Source of the DNA: Prosthecobacter algae
GTDB taxonomy: Bacteria; Verrucomicrobiota; Verrucomicrobiia; Verrucomicrobiales; Verrucomicrobiaceae
Assembly: GCF_039542385.1 (NCBI RefSeq)
Contig: NZ_BAABIA010000001.1
Coordinates: 496,001 to 560,000, forward strand
Direction: 5' to 3'
Length of the DNA: 64,000 nucleotides
Position 1 is the stretch's first letter. Each line of letters starts with the position of its first letter. Positions 1 through 8,399 of this stretch are shown here, one piece after another. The notes under the pieces are model-generated. The model searched no databases, was not told the DNA's origin, and saw nothing but the letters and a program-made list of their open reading frames with translations. Position numbers and translations under genes: made by a program.

Positions 1-844
1 CCTGATCCACAAGCTGGATGTTTTCCGGATTCTGGATGTCGTAGATGTAGAGGCCGCCTGCTTGGCCGCCGCCGTAAAGGCGATGACCGCTGAGGTAGGA
101 GGTGTAGGTGTTGGCCCCGGTATCGCCCCGATAGACGCTGATGAGGAGTGGGTTGGTGGGGTCGCTCAGGTCAAAGGTGGCGATACCATTGGTTAGGCTG
201 GCGGAGACGACGAGGACATTGCCCAGCACATACACCGAGGCGCAGCGAAAGCCGGTAAGGGTGGGAATGTCTACGGAGCGGACCAGGGTGGGGGCGGCGG
301 GATTGCTGACATTGAAGATGTCGATCCAGCCGCTGGCGGTGCCGTAGCCTTCGCCGCCGGTGTAGAGGTACTTGCCGGCCCAGCAGGAAGAGTGGCTGGA
401 CGATTTGCCTCCGGAACCCTGGACAGTCACAGAAGGGGCTGCCGGGTTGCTGATGTTATAGATGGCAAATTTCCCGGCACGAACCTGGGTGAGGTCCCCT
501 GAGAAACCCATGTTGTGACTTTTGAAGATGTTGTCATTCAGGTGGGTTCCGACCACACTGGGATTCACCACGGCGGGGGAGGCTGCCTGTGAAAGCCGCC
601 AGGTGGTGAGCCGTGCGTAGCCTGTCGGATCGGCGGCACCGCTGCGCCCGCCTGCGATGACCAGGTGCCCCTTGTGCATGAGGGCATAGGTGGGAGTGAT
701 GCCGATCTCCAGTGAGGTGAACGTTCGCAACGGCACGTAAAGCTGGCCGGTGGTGTAGGTGGACTGGGGAACAGGCACCTGGGCCTGAAGGGCGGCGGCA
801 GACGCCAGGGCGAGAACTCCGCGGGTAACAAGGGAGCGAATCAT
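1..844 (-). CDS. LVIVD-repeat exported beta-propeller-like protein (3' part missing)
   Basis: The reading frame is open from an ATG at 844 to the window edge, so the C-terminus is missing. The first 22 residues form a signal peptide (positive MIRS, a hydrophobic alanine/leucine stretch, then ALQAQ). Repeated units of the type 'IDIFNVSNPAAPTLVRSVDI' and 'IATFDLSDPTNPLLISVYRG' follow. These are LVIVD-like blade repeats of cell-surface proteins predicted to form beta-propellers. No enzymatic motif is visible. The gene is divergent from nothing: its neighbour, the AraC regulator, reads the same way 51 nt upstream. Role unknown, probably surface binding or display. Confidence 0.8.
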   Translation of the reverse strand, partial: MIRSLVTRGVLALASAAALQAQVPVPQSTYTTGQLYVPLRTFTSLEIGITPTYALMHKGHLVIAGGRSGAADPTGYARLTTWRLSQAASPAVVNPSVVGTHLNDNIFKSHNMGFSGDLTQVRAGKFAIYNISNPAAPSVTVQGSGGKSSSHSSCWAGKYLYTGGEGYGTASGWIDIFNVSNPAAPTLVRSVDIPTLTGFRCASVYVLGNVLVVSASLTNGIATFDLSDPTNPLLISVYRGDTGANTYTSYLSGHRLYGGGQAGGLYIYDIQNPENIQLVDQ

Positions 845-895
845 GGTTGGGTGTCGGGTTGGCTGACACCCATGGATCTATCAGAATTGGCCTAA

Positions 896-2059
896 CTAAC
901 GCTTGGACTTCGTGACGGATTTTTTGGACAATCTGACGGGTGCTGCCATTTGCTCTCTTTGACGGTAGGCGAGCGGCGTGCAGTGATAACGACGTGCAAA
1001 GCAGCGGTTGAGGTAGCTTTGATCGCAGAAGCCTGCTGCTGCGGCGACGTCTGCCACCGGGTTGTCTGTTTCTCTGAGGAGCTGTGCGGCTCGGGCCAGC
1101 CGGAGGTCCCTCACATAGTCCACCAGGGTGTGGCCGGTGGTGTGCTTGAAGAAGGTGCGGAAGACGGTGCCGCCCATGCCGGCCGCTGCCGCAACTTCGG
1201 TTAGGCTGAGAGGTTGGGTGAAGCGCTCAGCCAGCAGTTTGAAGACGCGCCGCAACTGTTCACGTCGGGTCTCCTCACGGGCCAGTGCACGCGGGTCCGC
1301 CTGCCGCACGCCAAAGGCTTCTCGCAGGTGATGCAGCACCGTCAGCAGGTGCAGCTTGCAGGCGGGGTAGTGCTCCCGTGCGCTGCCGGGTGCCGTAGCG
1401 GCCTCATGCAGAGCGAGGAGGGATTCATGCACACGATGGGCCAGAGGGTGGCTGCTTTTCAGCAACGGGGGCACGCCTGAGGGACGGGCGCGCAAGGGAT
1501 CGAGGAAGGCGGCATCGCCTGACAAGTGGCCGTTGCTGGTGATGAAGTCTGCGGGAAATAAAATGACCAGCGAACGATGAGGTCCGCTGAGCCGGGAAAC
1601 GCCATGCAGGCGCAGGGTATCCACAATGAGCAGATCTCCGGGAGCAAAATCCACATCCCAACTGCCCATACTAAAGCGGCCAGCCCCATCCACCGGCAGG
1701 ATCATTTCATGATAGTCATGCCAGTGCATCCAGTTTTCCCCCACCATGCCCTGATAGGTGGGGAAGGAGTACAGCTTGGTCTGGAGGGGAAGATCGGGAT
1801 CAAAGTCCCGGCGCAAGTAACGGCGGTCGTCAATTAGCGGGTGGATCTCAAAAGGCTGCGGATCGGTGGTCGCCAGGGTGGCGAGTGCAGAGGGGACGGA
1901 GGAGGACGGGAGCTTCGGAGTGCGGACCACGAAGAGTGAGGCTAGCGAAAGGCCGGGGGGGAGGTCCAGTGTAAAACAACGGGACGGCGGCACTTCAGCA
2001 CTCCATGTCTGGGTGGCTAGCCGCAGAGGGAGGATGAAGATGTGATCTGTGCTCGACAC
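896..2059 (-). CDS. AraC-family transcriptional regulator with N-terminal cupin domain
   Basis: The last ~105 residues form a typical AraC double helix-turn-helix (LSLTEVAAAAGMGGTVFRTF, then VADVAAAAGFCDQSYLNRCF and a PLAYRQ end). The middle carries a cupin ligand-binding fold with a HWHDYHEMILPVDG motif followed by 'FAPGDLLIVD'. The frame is open to an ATG at 2125, but that would overlap the divergent gene. I prefer a GTG at 2059, which has AAGGA 11 nt upstream and gives 387 residues; the start is uncertain. It probably senses a small carbohydrate-like ligand and controls nearby genes, but no target site is evident. Confidence 0.8.
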   Translation of the reverse strand: MSSTDHIFILPLRLATQTWSAEVPPSRCFTLDLPPGLSLASLFVVRTPKLPSSSVPSALATLATTDPQPFEIHPLIDDRRYLRRDFDPDLPLQTKLYSFPTYQGMVGENWMHWHDYHEMILPVDGAGRFSMGSWDVDFAPGDLLIVDTLRLHGVSRLSGPHRSLVILFPADFITSNGHLSGDAAFLDPLRARPSGVPPLLKSSHPLAHRVHESLLALHEAATAPGSAREHYPACKLHLLTVLHHLREAFGVRQADPRALAREETRREQLRRVFKLLAERFTQPLSLTEVAAAAGMGGTVFRTFFKHTTGHTLVDYVRDLRLARAAQLLRETDNPVADVAAAAGFCDQSYLNRCFARRYHCTPLAYRQREQMAAPVRLSKKSVTKSKR

Positions 2060-2123
2060 CGGGCAGGATGTCCTTATCACTGAGGGGATGATTTTTACCG
2101 TGCTTCTGGCTTCTTTGGCTGAC

Positions 2124-3224
2124 ATGCAGACAGTGGCTGTCCTGGCTGTGACGGGCCTGGGGGCCTTTGCTCTAGCGTGGTGGCTGCAGAAGCAAAAGCA
2201 GGTGAAACTGCGGGCGGTGCATCAGCAGGCGCTGGAGCAGTCGGCAGCCCTGCTGGAACAAGAAAAGGCAGAGTCTGCCAAGCAGGCTGCCCAGGCACGG
2301 AAAAGTCTGGATGAGGCGATTGCCGCGCGGGTGCTGGTGGAGGAACGCTTTGCCACACATCGCGAGGCGGCAGAGCGGCGGGAAAGCGAGTTGCTGGCCC
2401 GAATCGCATCCCTGGAGTCGGATCTTGCTGAGACCCGTGAGATTGCAGCCCGACTTGCGCCGACAGAGGCGCGGGTGGGAGATTTGGAGACGACTTTGAG
2501 AGCGGAGCGTGGCCGCGTGGCAGCCCTGGAACAAACACTGCAAGTGACGACAGATCGTGCCCGCGAAGTGGCATCCCAGCTTTTGGAAACCCAAAATCGG
2601 CTGACACAGCACCTGGAGAAAACACGGGCGCGTGAAGCGGAACTGGTGCAGCAGTTGGCTGACCAGGAACAGATCCTGGCGGTTGACCAGGCCCGGTTGG
2701 GCACGGTGGATGAGGAGATTTCCCGTCTGAAGGAAACCCAAGCCGCTTACCAGACCACGGCGGAAAACCGCATCACCGGACTACAGCGGCAGCTCGCGGC
2801 GGCGGAGGCCAAGGCGGCCCTCGTGCAGAAGGAATTCATGAGTGCGGTGGGCGTGCTGCCGGAGCCCTCTGCGGCAACGACGGCTGCGCCTAACGACAAG
2901 CGTGTTCAGGAGCTGGAGTCGAAAATAACACAGGCGGAGGCTGAGGCTCGGAAAAAGGCGCGGGAGGATGGCTACCGGATCGCAGAGCTGGAATACCGTC
3001 TCACAGAGGCAAAAGAAGCCCTGGCCGGAATGCAGGCACCTGAAGCCGGAGCGGCGGAGACGGAGGCCCTGCGCGAGGAGGTGAAAAAGCTGACGGCTGA
3101 GAAGGCGGCGCTGGCGGATGATCTGGAGACGCTGAAGATGGTGAAAGCCAGGTCGGTGGAGCCAGTGCCGGAAGTTCTGGAGCAGGGCTTTCTGCTGATG
3201 GATGATGATCTGCCCGGCAAATGA
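2124..3224 (+). CDS. Membrane-anchored coiled-coil protein
   Basis: An N-terminal membrane helix (about residues 2-20, AVLAVTGLGAFALAWWL) is followed by more than 300 residues of almost uninterrupted heptad-like sequence rich in Glu, Ala, Arg, Gln and Leu. This is a long coiled coil without cysteine or catalytic motifs. It is probably an inner-membrane protein with a long cytoplasmic rod, a structural or scaffolding role that cannot be narrowed. Upstream in-frame starts exist (ATG 2088, GTG 2049), but they run into the divergent regulator, so ATG 2124 (366 residues) is preferred. Confidence 0.65.
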   Translation: MQTVAVLAVTGLGAFALAWWLQKQKQVKLRAVHQQALEQSAALLEQEKAESAKQAAQARKSLDEAIAARVLVEERFATHREAAERRESELLARIASLESDLAETREIAARLAPTEARVGDLETTLRAERGRVAALEQTLQVTTDRAREVASQLLETQNRLTQHLEKTRAREAELVQQLADQEQILAVDQARLGTVDEEISRLKETQAAYQTTAENRITGLQRQLAAAEAKAALVQKEFMSAVGVLPEPSAATTAAPNDKRVQELESKITQAEAEARKKAREDGYRIAELEYRLTEAKEALAGMQAPEAGAAETEALREEVKKLTAEKAALADDLETLKMVKARSVEPVPEVLEQGFLLMDDDLPGK

Positions 3225-3261
3225 TTTGCCAGATGGTGGGATCGGCAACGTTTCATGATCC

Positions 3262-4089
3262 ATGATGATTGCCCGGCAGCCTCTGAATTTTTGGGAACTC
3301 ACTTATGGGAGCACGGTGGGGCTGGGCCTGCGATACCTGCTGTTTGCGGGCATTGCATGGCTGCTGGGGTACTGGCTATTCAAGCAAAGCTGGTTTCACC
3401 GCAAGATCATCGCTAAGTTTCCCCGGCCCGGTGAGGTGTGGCGGGAGGTCGGCTATTCGGCCCTGTCCATGCTCATCTTTGGGCTCGTCGGTGCGGCCAC
3501 CGTTTATGCCACTCGGGAGGGCTGGACGCAGATGTATCGTAAGATCTCCGAGTATGGGCTGGTGTGGTTCTGGCTGAGCATTGGCTGCGCCATCGTCATC
3601 CATGATGGGTGGTTTTACTGGACTCATCGGCTGATGCATCACCGGAAGCTGTTTCGCTGGTTTCACCGGGTGCATCATCTGTCCCACAATCCCACACCTT
3701 GGGCTGCCTATTCTTTTTCACCGCTAGAGGCTCTGGTGCAAGCGCTGATCTTTCCGGTGCTGGTGGTGGTGATGCCGATGCATGCCTATGCCTTTGGGCT
3801 CTTCATGATGTGGCAGATCGCCTTTAACATCGCCGGCCACATGGGGTATGAATTTCACCCTCGCTGGCTCATGCGCTCGCCGTTAAGGTACATCGTGAAC
3901 ACACCGACGAATCACATCATGCATCACGAAAAGATGCGCGGAAACTACGGGCTGTATTTCAACTTTTGGGACCGGCTCATGGGCACGAACCATGAGGAGT
4001 ATGAGCGGCGGTTTTGTGAGGTCACCTCCCGAGAGAAGGTGCCGTTTTCCAAATCACCCAGCACTCCGGTGGATTCGCGCTGCGATTGA
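3262..4089 (+). CDS. Sterol desaturase / fatty acid hydroxylase superfamily membrane protein
   Basis: The protein (275 aa) has several hydrophobic segments and the histidine clusters that bind the di-iron centre in this superfamily: HRLMH and HRVHH around residues 121-137 and NHIMHHEKM near residue 215. Members hydroxylate or desaturate lipid chains or related hydrophobic substrates in the inner membrane; the substrate here is unknown. The start is the first ATG of a double ATG. The 3' end overlaps the opposing methyltransferase gene by 68 nt. Confidence 0.85.
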   Translation: MMIARQPLNFWELTYGSTVGLGLRYLLFAGIAWLLGYWLFKQSWFHRKIIAKFPRPGEVWREVGYSALSMLIFGLVGAATVYATREGWTQMYRKISEYGLVWFWLSIGCAIVIHDGWFYWTHRLMHHRKLFRWFHRVHHLSHNPTPWAAYSFSPLEALVQALIFPVLVVVMPMHAYAFGLFMMWQIAFNIAGHMGYEFHPRWLMRSPLRYIVNTPTNHIMHHEKMRGNYGLYFNFWDRLMGTNHEEYERRFCEVTSREKVPFSKSPSTPVDSRCD

Positions 4090-4657
4090 CCGGGCGCAGG
4101 TGCTGCACCTCATAGGCCCTTGGAGGCAGAGAGGTGGCCCATTCCGTGAGGGCCCGGAGTTCTTGTGCACCGCCGTCATGGCCGGGATAAACGGCGATGG
4201 TCAGCAAGCCGCCCGGCCGCAGCAGATGGATGGCGGCGTTCACGGCGGTGAGGGTGGTTTCGGTACGGGTAATCACCGTTTTGTCGGATCCGGGCAGGTA
4301 GCCGAGATTGAACATGATGCCCGAAAGTTGCTGGTGGTGCTCTGGGCGCACGAGATCCAGCATCGTCTCGTGGCCTGCCTGGGCGAGAGTGAATCGGTCC
4401 TCCGAGATGCCGGATTCCAGAAGACGGCGGCGGGTTTCTGCCACGGCGGGGGCCTGCACATCCATGGCATAGACATGACCTGCTGGGCCGACACTGCCCG
4501 CGAGGAAAAGGGTGTCGTGGCCGTTGCCTGCGGTGGCATCTAGGACGACGTCACCCGTATTCAGCCGGTCTGCGAGCAGCAGTTGTGCCCAGCGCACGGC
4601 TGAGGGCAGGCCGCCGGTTTGGCTGGCGAGTTGGGGGGGGCGGGTGGGTGTTTCCAT
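4022..4657 (-). CDS. Class I SAM methyltransferase, MnmM (YtqB)-like
   Basis: A Rossmann methyltransferase of 211 residues. Motif I is VVLDATAGNGHDTLFLA, followed by an acidic loop (AMDV), a 'FNLGYLPGSDK' motif and 'VYPGHDGG'. The last two are typical of the YtqB/rRNA_methylase family, whose Bacillus member methylates the wobble uridine side chain of tRNA (MnmM). A TTG start at 4690 is possible; ATG 4657 is preferred because family proteins begin close to it. It overlaps the 3' end of the hydroxylase gene tail to tail. Family assignment is good; the precise substrate is inferred. Confidence 0.75.
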   Translation of the reverse strand: METPTRPPQLASQTGGLPSAVRWAQLLLADRLNTGDVVLDATAGNGHDTLFLAGSVGPAGHVYAMDVQAPAVAETRRRLLESGISEDRFTLAQAGHETMLDLVRPEHHQQLSGIMFNLGYLPGSDKTVITRTETTLTAVNAAIHLLRPGGLLTIAVYPGHDGGAQELRALTEWATSLPPRAYEVQHLRPVNRSANPPECWVIWKTAPSLGR

Positions 4658-4864
4658 CCGGGATTTTGTCGCGCTCCAGCCTCCTGACAAGTGGCCGGGA
4701 AGGTGTTTTGTCCCTCGCGGGAGAATTGACAGGAGAAATTCAGACGCCTAATCTCCCGAGGCTGACCTGCTTATTGCCGGGGAGGCTGGAAGTCTGATTC
4801 TGACGCCATGGGTCAGGCTTCGGTGTCATTTATCCCACTGGCGGCTCCTGACTCAGACCCTTCA

Positions 4865-5296
4865 ATGAACTTATACGTCAGCAATCTTGCGTACAGCGTG
4901 ACTGATGATGAACTGCGCAGCGAATTTGCTGCCTATGGTAACGTTTCCATCGCCCGTGTGGTGATGGATCGCGAAACCGGGCGCTCACGCGGCTTTGGTT
5001 TTGTGGACATGCCCAATGATGCCGAGGCCAAGGCGGCGATGTCGAGTCTTGAGGGCAGCAATCTGGCGGGCCGCGCTATCAAGATCGTGGAGGCCCGCCC
5101 GAAGGAGGAGCGTCCTCGCCCGATGGTGGGTGGCGGCGGCTATCCCGACCGGAAGAAGTCCGATCGCGGCCATGCTGGTGGCTTTCGCAGTGCACCCGAG
5201 CCGACTTACAACGACTGGGATGATCGGGACCGCGGCGGTAAAAAAGGCAAACCACGCGATCGCGGCCGCAAGAATCCAGAAAACGACTGGGACTGA
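4865..5296 (+). CDS. RRM-domain RNA-binding protein
   Basis: Residues 1-80 are a complete RNA recognition motif with RNP2 (LYVSNL) and RNP1 (RSRGFGFVDM), as in cyanobacterial Rbp and other bacterial glycine-rich cold-inducible proteins. The tail (about 60 residues) is low-complexity and rich in Gly, Asp, Arg and Lys, ending in DWD. It probably binds single-stranded RNA in the cytoplasm. The frame extends upstream to 4808, but the domain starts right at ATG 4865, so that start is used (143 aa). A strong terminator follows at 5321. Confidence 0.88.
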   Translation: MNLYVSNLAYSVTDDELRSEFAAYGNVSIARVVMDRETGRSRGFGFVDMPNDAEAKAAMSSLEGSNLAGRAIKIVEARPKEERPRPMVGGGGYPDRKKSDRGHAGGFRSAPEPTYNDWDDRDRGGKKGKPRDRGRKNPENDWD

Positions 5297-5320
5297 TCCC
5301 AAGGATTCGTGGGCGGTGAG

Positions 5321-5355
5321 GCATTGCAGGTCAGTAAGGTCTGCAATGCGTTTTG
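5321..5355 (+). terminator. Rho-independent terminator after the RRM gene
   Basis: A perfect 9-bp stem (GCATTGCAG 5321-5329, CTGCAATGC 5341-5349) with an 11-nt loop is followed by GTTTTGG. It lies 24 nt after the RRM stop codon. The T-run is short, so efficiency is uncertain. Confidence 0.65.
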
Positions 5356-5414
5356 GCTGATGTCCCATCGGGGCTGGCTGACAGTCTGATTGCTTTGATA
5401 AACCTAAATTTAAG

Positions 5415-5426
5415 GCTTTGCAAAGC
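5415..5426. promoter_or_regulatory. Perfect 12-bp palindrome between direct repeats, candidate operator
   Basis: GCTTTGCAAAGC is a perfect palindrome in the AT-rich region before DAHP synthase. Two copies of CCTAAATTT start 35 nt apart, at 5403 and 5438, and bracket it. The position suits an operator for aromatic amino acid control, but the binding protein is unknown. Confidence 0.3.
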
Positions 5427-5662
5427 GACGGCTGGAGCCTAAATTTCCGTAACAGACATATTTGCCATGCCTAACTAAGGGTGGTGAAGCTGCCCCGCGT
5501 GGATCTGCACCCGGTAATCTTGAAGAAGTTGCGAGCGGTGGCAGCGCAAGTTGCTCGACCGAGGGCGGCAGCTACCACGAATTCAGCCGCGATGATTCGC
5601 CTGCTTGCGATTTCGGCAAAAGAGCCCACGTTGCGCGCCCTTTTTGCCAACCTGACTGTCCT

Positions 5663-6727
5663 GTGAGCCATTCCCATCCTACTGATGACCTCCGCGTGGC
5701 GGAGATCCTGCCGCTGATCCAGCCTGCCCTGCTGATGCACGACATCCCGCTCGGCGAAGCAGAGGCGGTTTTTGTGGAACAGGCACGTCGCAGTTCCGAG
5801 GCGATTTTGAACCTGAAGGATGACCGCCTGCTGGTGGTGGTGGGGCCCTGCTCCATCCACGACCGCATGTCCGCTCTGGAATATGCGCAGTTGATCGTCG
5901 CTGCCCGTGAAAAATACTCGGCGGATCTGGAGATCCTGATGCGGGTGTATTTTGAAAAACCCCGCACGACGGTGGGGTGGAAGGGCTTCATCAATGACCC
6001 GCACCTCAATGAGAGTTACGATATCAACACCGGTTTGCGTGGTGCACGCGGCCTGCTGATGGATCTGGCCAAAATGGGCGTGCCGGCCGCCACGGAGTTT
6101 CTGGATGTCATTACGCCTCAATACATCGCCGATGTGGTGGTGTGGGGGGCCATTGGCGCCCGCACGACAGAGAGCCAGGTGCATCGCCAGCTCGCTTCCG
6201 GTTTGTCCATGCCGGTCGGTTTCAAAAACGGCACGGATGGCAGCATTCAGACTGCTCTGGATGCCATCCAGGCTGCCGCCGGGCAGCATTGCTTCCTCTC
6301 CGTGACCAAGGATGGCGTCGCTGCTATCGTGAAAACCCGTGGCAACGAGGCCTGCCACGTCATCCTGCGTGGTGGCAAAACGGGGACCAATTTTGATGCC
6401 CAGTCCATCGAGTCCGTGGTGAACCAGCTCAGCACACGCGGCCTGCCCGCAAGTGTGATGGTGGATTGCAGCCACGGCAACAGCCTCAAGGATTACCGCA
6501 AGCAGCCGGGCGTGGCCCAGTCTCTGGCGGAGCAGATGAGTGCGGGCAGCAAAGCTATCACCGGGGTGATGATCGAAAGCCATCTGGTTGAGGGCCGTCA
6601 AGATGCCAAGCCCGGCCAGGCCCTGACCTATGGCCAGAGCATCACCGACGCCTGTGTGAACTGGCCCGCCACCGAGTCCATGCTGGATACCCTGGCTGCT
6701 GCCGTGCGTGCTCGCCGGTTGGCGTGA
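5663..6727 (+). CDS. aroF: 3-deoxy-7-phosphoheptulonate (DAHP) synthase, class I
   Basis: This enzyme condenses phosphoenolpyruvate with erythrose 4-phosphate, the first step of the shikimate pathway. The sequence aligns by eye along its full length with E. coli AroG/F/H: 'DDRLLVVVGPCSIHD', 'MRVYFEKPRTTVGWKGFIND', 'GAIGARTTESQVHR', 'GFKNGTDGS' and 'VMIESHLVEGRQ'. The frame is open to 5462, but family proteins begin near 'HPTDDLRVAEI', so the GTG at 5663 (354 aa) is chosen. The residue set that makes the E. coli isozymes sensitive to Phe, Tyr or Trp cannot be read reliably here, so the symbol is generic. Confidence 0.9.
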   Translation: MSHSHPTDDLRVAEILPLIQPALLMHDIPLGEAEAVFVEQARRSSEAILNLKDDRLLVVVGPCSIHDRMSALEYAQLIVAAREKYSADLEILMRVYFEKPRTTVGWKGFINDPHLNESYDINTGLRGARGLLMDLAKMGVPAATEFLDVITPQYIADVVVWGAIGARTTESQVHRQLASGLSMPVGFKNGTDGSIQTALDAIQAAAGQHCFLSVTKDGVAAIVKTRGNEACHVILRGGKTGTNFDAQSIESVVNQLSTRGLPASVMVDCSHGNSLKDYRKQPGVAQSLAEQMSAGSKAITGVMIESHLVEGRQDAKPGQALTYGQSITDACVNWPATESMLDTLAAAVRARRLA

Positions 6728-6799
6728 GGTGGTTCCTGAGCTTCATTTTTCTGTTGCCCGCTCCCGCTGGCGCTTCTGGTTCATTGCTTTTCTTTTCCA

Positions 6800-7786
6800 G
6801 TGATCGCCGACCCTATCGAGTCTTTCTCCCGTGCTCGCATCCTCGTTATCGGGGATGTCATGCTGGACCATTTCATCTGGGGCGCGGTGCGTCGCATCTC
6901 ACCGGAGGCCCCGGTGCCGATCGTGGAGGTGACCAAGGAAACGACCTTTCCGGGTGGCGCGGCCAATGTGGCGCGCAACCTATCCGCCTTCACACCTCAT
7001 GCCTACCTGATGGGGCGTGTGGGCAAAGACAGCGCTGCGGGGGAACTGCGCCGCCTGCTGCACGAAGAAGGGGTCAATACGGACCCGATGCTGGAAAGCA
7101 GCACCCTGCCCACCATTGCCAAGACACGCATCATTGCCCGCCAGCAGCATGTGGTGCGGGTGGACCGTGAGACGATCCAGAAGCTCTCTCCCGAAGAGCT
7201 GGATGAAGTCTGCCGTGGAGTCGAGGCGATGCTGCCGGAGCTCGATGGTCTCATCATTGAGGACTACGGCAAAGGCTTCGTCACGCAGGCCTTTGCGGAC
7301 CGGGTTCTCGGCCTGGCCAAAGCGGCAGGTAAGCTGGTGACGGTGGACCCGTCTCCCCACAATCCGCTGAACTGGCGCGGAGCTTCCCTGGTGAAGCCCA
7401 ATCGTCTGGAGGCCTTTGCTGCGGCAGGCATCCAGGACCAGCGTACGCCAGGCCCGCCTTTGGAAGACAAACGTTTGCTGGAAGTCGGTGAGCAGCTTCT
7501 GGATCAATGGGCCGTGGGCAAAGTACTCATCACTTTGGGCGAGCAGGGCATGATCCTTTTCCAACGCGATGCGGCACCGCACCACATCCCGACACAGGCC
7601 CGCGAGGTGTTTGATGTCTCCGGGGCAGGGGATACGGCCATTGCCTTCCTCACACTGGCGATGGCGGTGGGCCTGAGCGCGGAAGAAGCCGCGAACGTGG
7701 CCAACCATGCCAGCGGCATCGTGGTGGGCAAGCTGGGCACTGCCCGCGTGATGAAAGATGAACTGCTGAAATCCTTCGAAGACTGA
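6800..7786 (+). CDS. hldE: D-glycero-beta-D-manno-heptose 7-phosphate kinase (HldE kinase domain, PfkB family)
   Basis: It phosphorylates heptose 7-phosphate at C1 on the way to ADP-heptose for LPS core. The opening 'ILVIGDVMLDHFIWGAVRRI' and 'PEAPVPIVEV', the 'FPGGAANVARNL' sugar-binding segment and the C-terminal 'DVSGAGDTAIAF' ATP/anion-hole motif are diagnostic of HldE/RfaE domain I. At 328 aa it lacks the cytidylyltransferase domain II that E. coli HldE carries, so a separate HldC-type protein would be needed elsewhere. GTG start. It is 5 nt upstream of gmhA, the preceding step of the same pathway, and both head the polysaccharide operon. Confidence 0.9.
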   Translation: MIADPIESFSRARILVIGDVMLDHFIWGAVRRISPEAPVPIVEVTKETTFPGGAANVARNLSAFTPHAYLMGRVGKDSAAGELRRLLHEEGVNTDPMLESSTLPTIAKTRIIARQQHVVRVDRETIQKLSPEELDEVCRGVEAMLPELDGLIIEDYGKGFVTQAFADRVLGLAKAAGKLVTVDPSPHNPLNWRGASLVKPNRLEAFAAAGIQDQRTPGPPLEDKRLLEVGEQLLDQWAVGKVLITLGEQGMILFQRDAAPHHIPTQAREVFDVSGAGDTAIAFLTLAMAVGLSAEEAANVANHASGIVVGKLGTARVMKDELLKSFED

Positions 7787-7791
7787 TCTCT

Positions 7792-8367
7792 ATGTCCGAA
7801 TTTAACTCCATGCTTCAGGGCCATCTCGATGGCCACCTCGCCACGCTCAAGCGCCTGGATGAATGCCGCGAGACACTGGCGGCCATCGCCGATGCCTGGG
7901 TGACGGCGCTGAAGTCTGGAAAGAAAATCCTGTTCTTTGGCAATGGCGGCAGCGCGGCGGATGCCCAGCATCTGGCGGCGGAACTGTGCGTGCGTTATCG
8001 CATCAATCGCCGAGCTCTCGCGGGGCTGGCTTTGACGACCGATACATCGGTTCTTACCGCCCACAGCAACGACTACGGTTTTGAAACCGTCTTCTCCCGT
8101 CAGGTGGAGGCCTTGGCTCAACCGGGTGATGTCGTCGTGGGGATCTCCACCTCCGGCACCAGCAAGAACGTGGTTGCCGGGCTGAAAGCGGCCCGTGAGG
8201 CTGGCTGTGTGGTCGTTTCCTTCACCGCTGAAAAAGGGGCCGATTGTGCGGCCCTGGCCCACCACGCCTACTGCGTGCCCACCCCCATCACCGCCTATGC
8301 TCAGGAATGCCACCTGCTGGCCGGGCATGTGCTGTGCGAGTATGTGGAAGCGGCCTTCAAAGACTGA
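7792..8367 (+). CDS. gmhA: Sedoheptulose 7-phosphate isomerase
   Basis: It converts sedoheptulose 7-phosphate to D-glycero-D-manno-heptose 7-phosphate. The 191-aa length, the SIS fold signature 'ILFFGNGGSAADAQHLAAEL', the 'DTSVLTAHSNDYGFETVFSR' stretch, 'GISTSGTSKNVV' and the C-terminal 'QECHLLAGHVLCEYVE' are all GmhA hallmarks. Its substrate chemistry directly precedes the kinase encoded 5 nt upstream. Confidence 0.92.
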   Translation: MSEFNSMLQGHLDGHLATLKRLDECRETLAAIADAWVTALKSGKKILFFGNGGSAADAQHLAAELCVRYRINRRALAGLALTTDTSVLTAHSNDYGFETVFSRQVEALAQPGDVVVGISTSGTSKNVVAGLKAAREAGCVVVSFTAEKGADCAALAHHAYCVPTPITAYAQECHLLAGHVLCEYVEAAFKD

Positions 8368-8399
8368 GTCCCTGCTGCCTTTTTGGGTAATGATTCCTC

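Larger units (their letters stand above)
5297..5662. other. 366-nt gap upstream of DAHP synthase: terminator, palindrome, possible small ORF
   Basis: The gap holds the RRM gene terminator and then an AT-richer stretch with a perfect 12-bp palindrome (GCTTTGCAAAGC, 5415-5426). The palindrome is flanked by two copies of CCTAAATTT (5403 and 5438). From 5481 an open frame of 61 basic codons runs to a TGA at 5664-5666 that overlaps the GTG start of the DAHP synthase. The synthase frame itself is also open back to 5462. Neither upstream peptide resembles a known protein, so I leave both unannotated. Confidence 0.4.

Noticed and set aside
5471..6601. 376-codon open frame on the minus strand
   Set aside because: Antisense to DAHP synthase; no recognisable motif.
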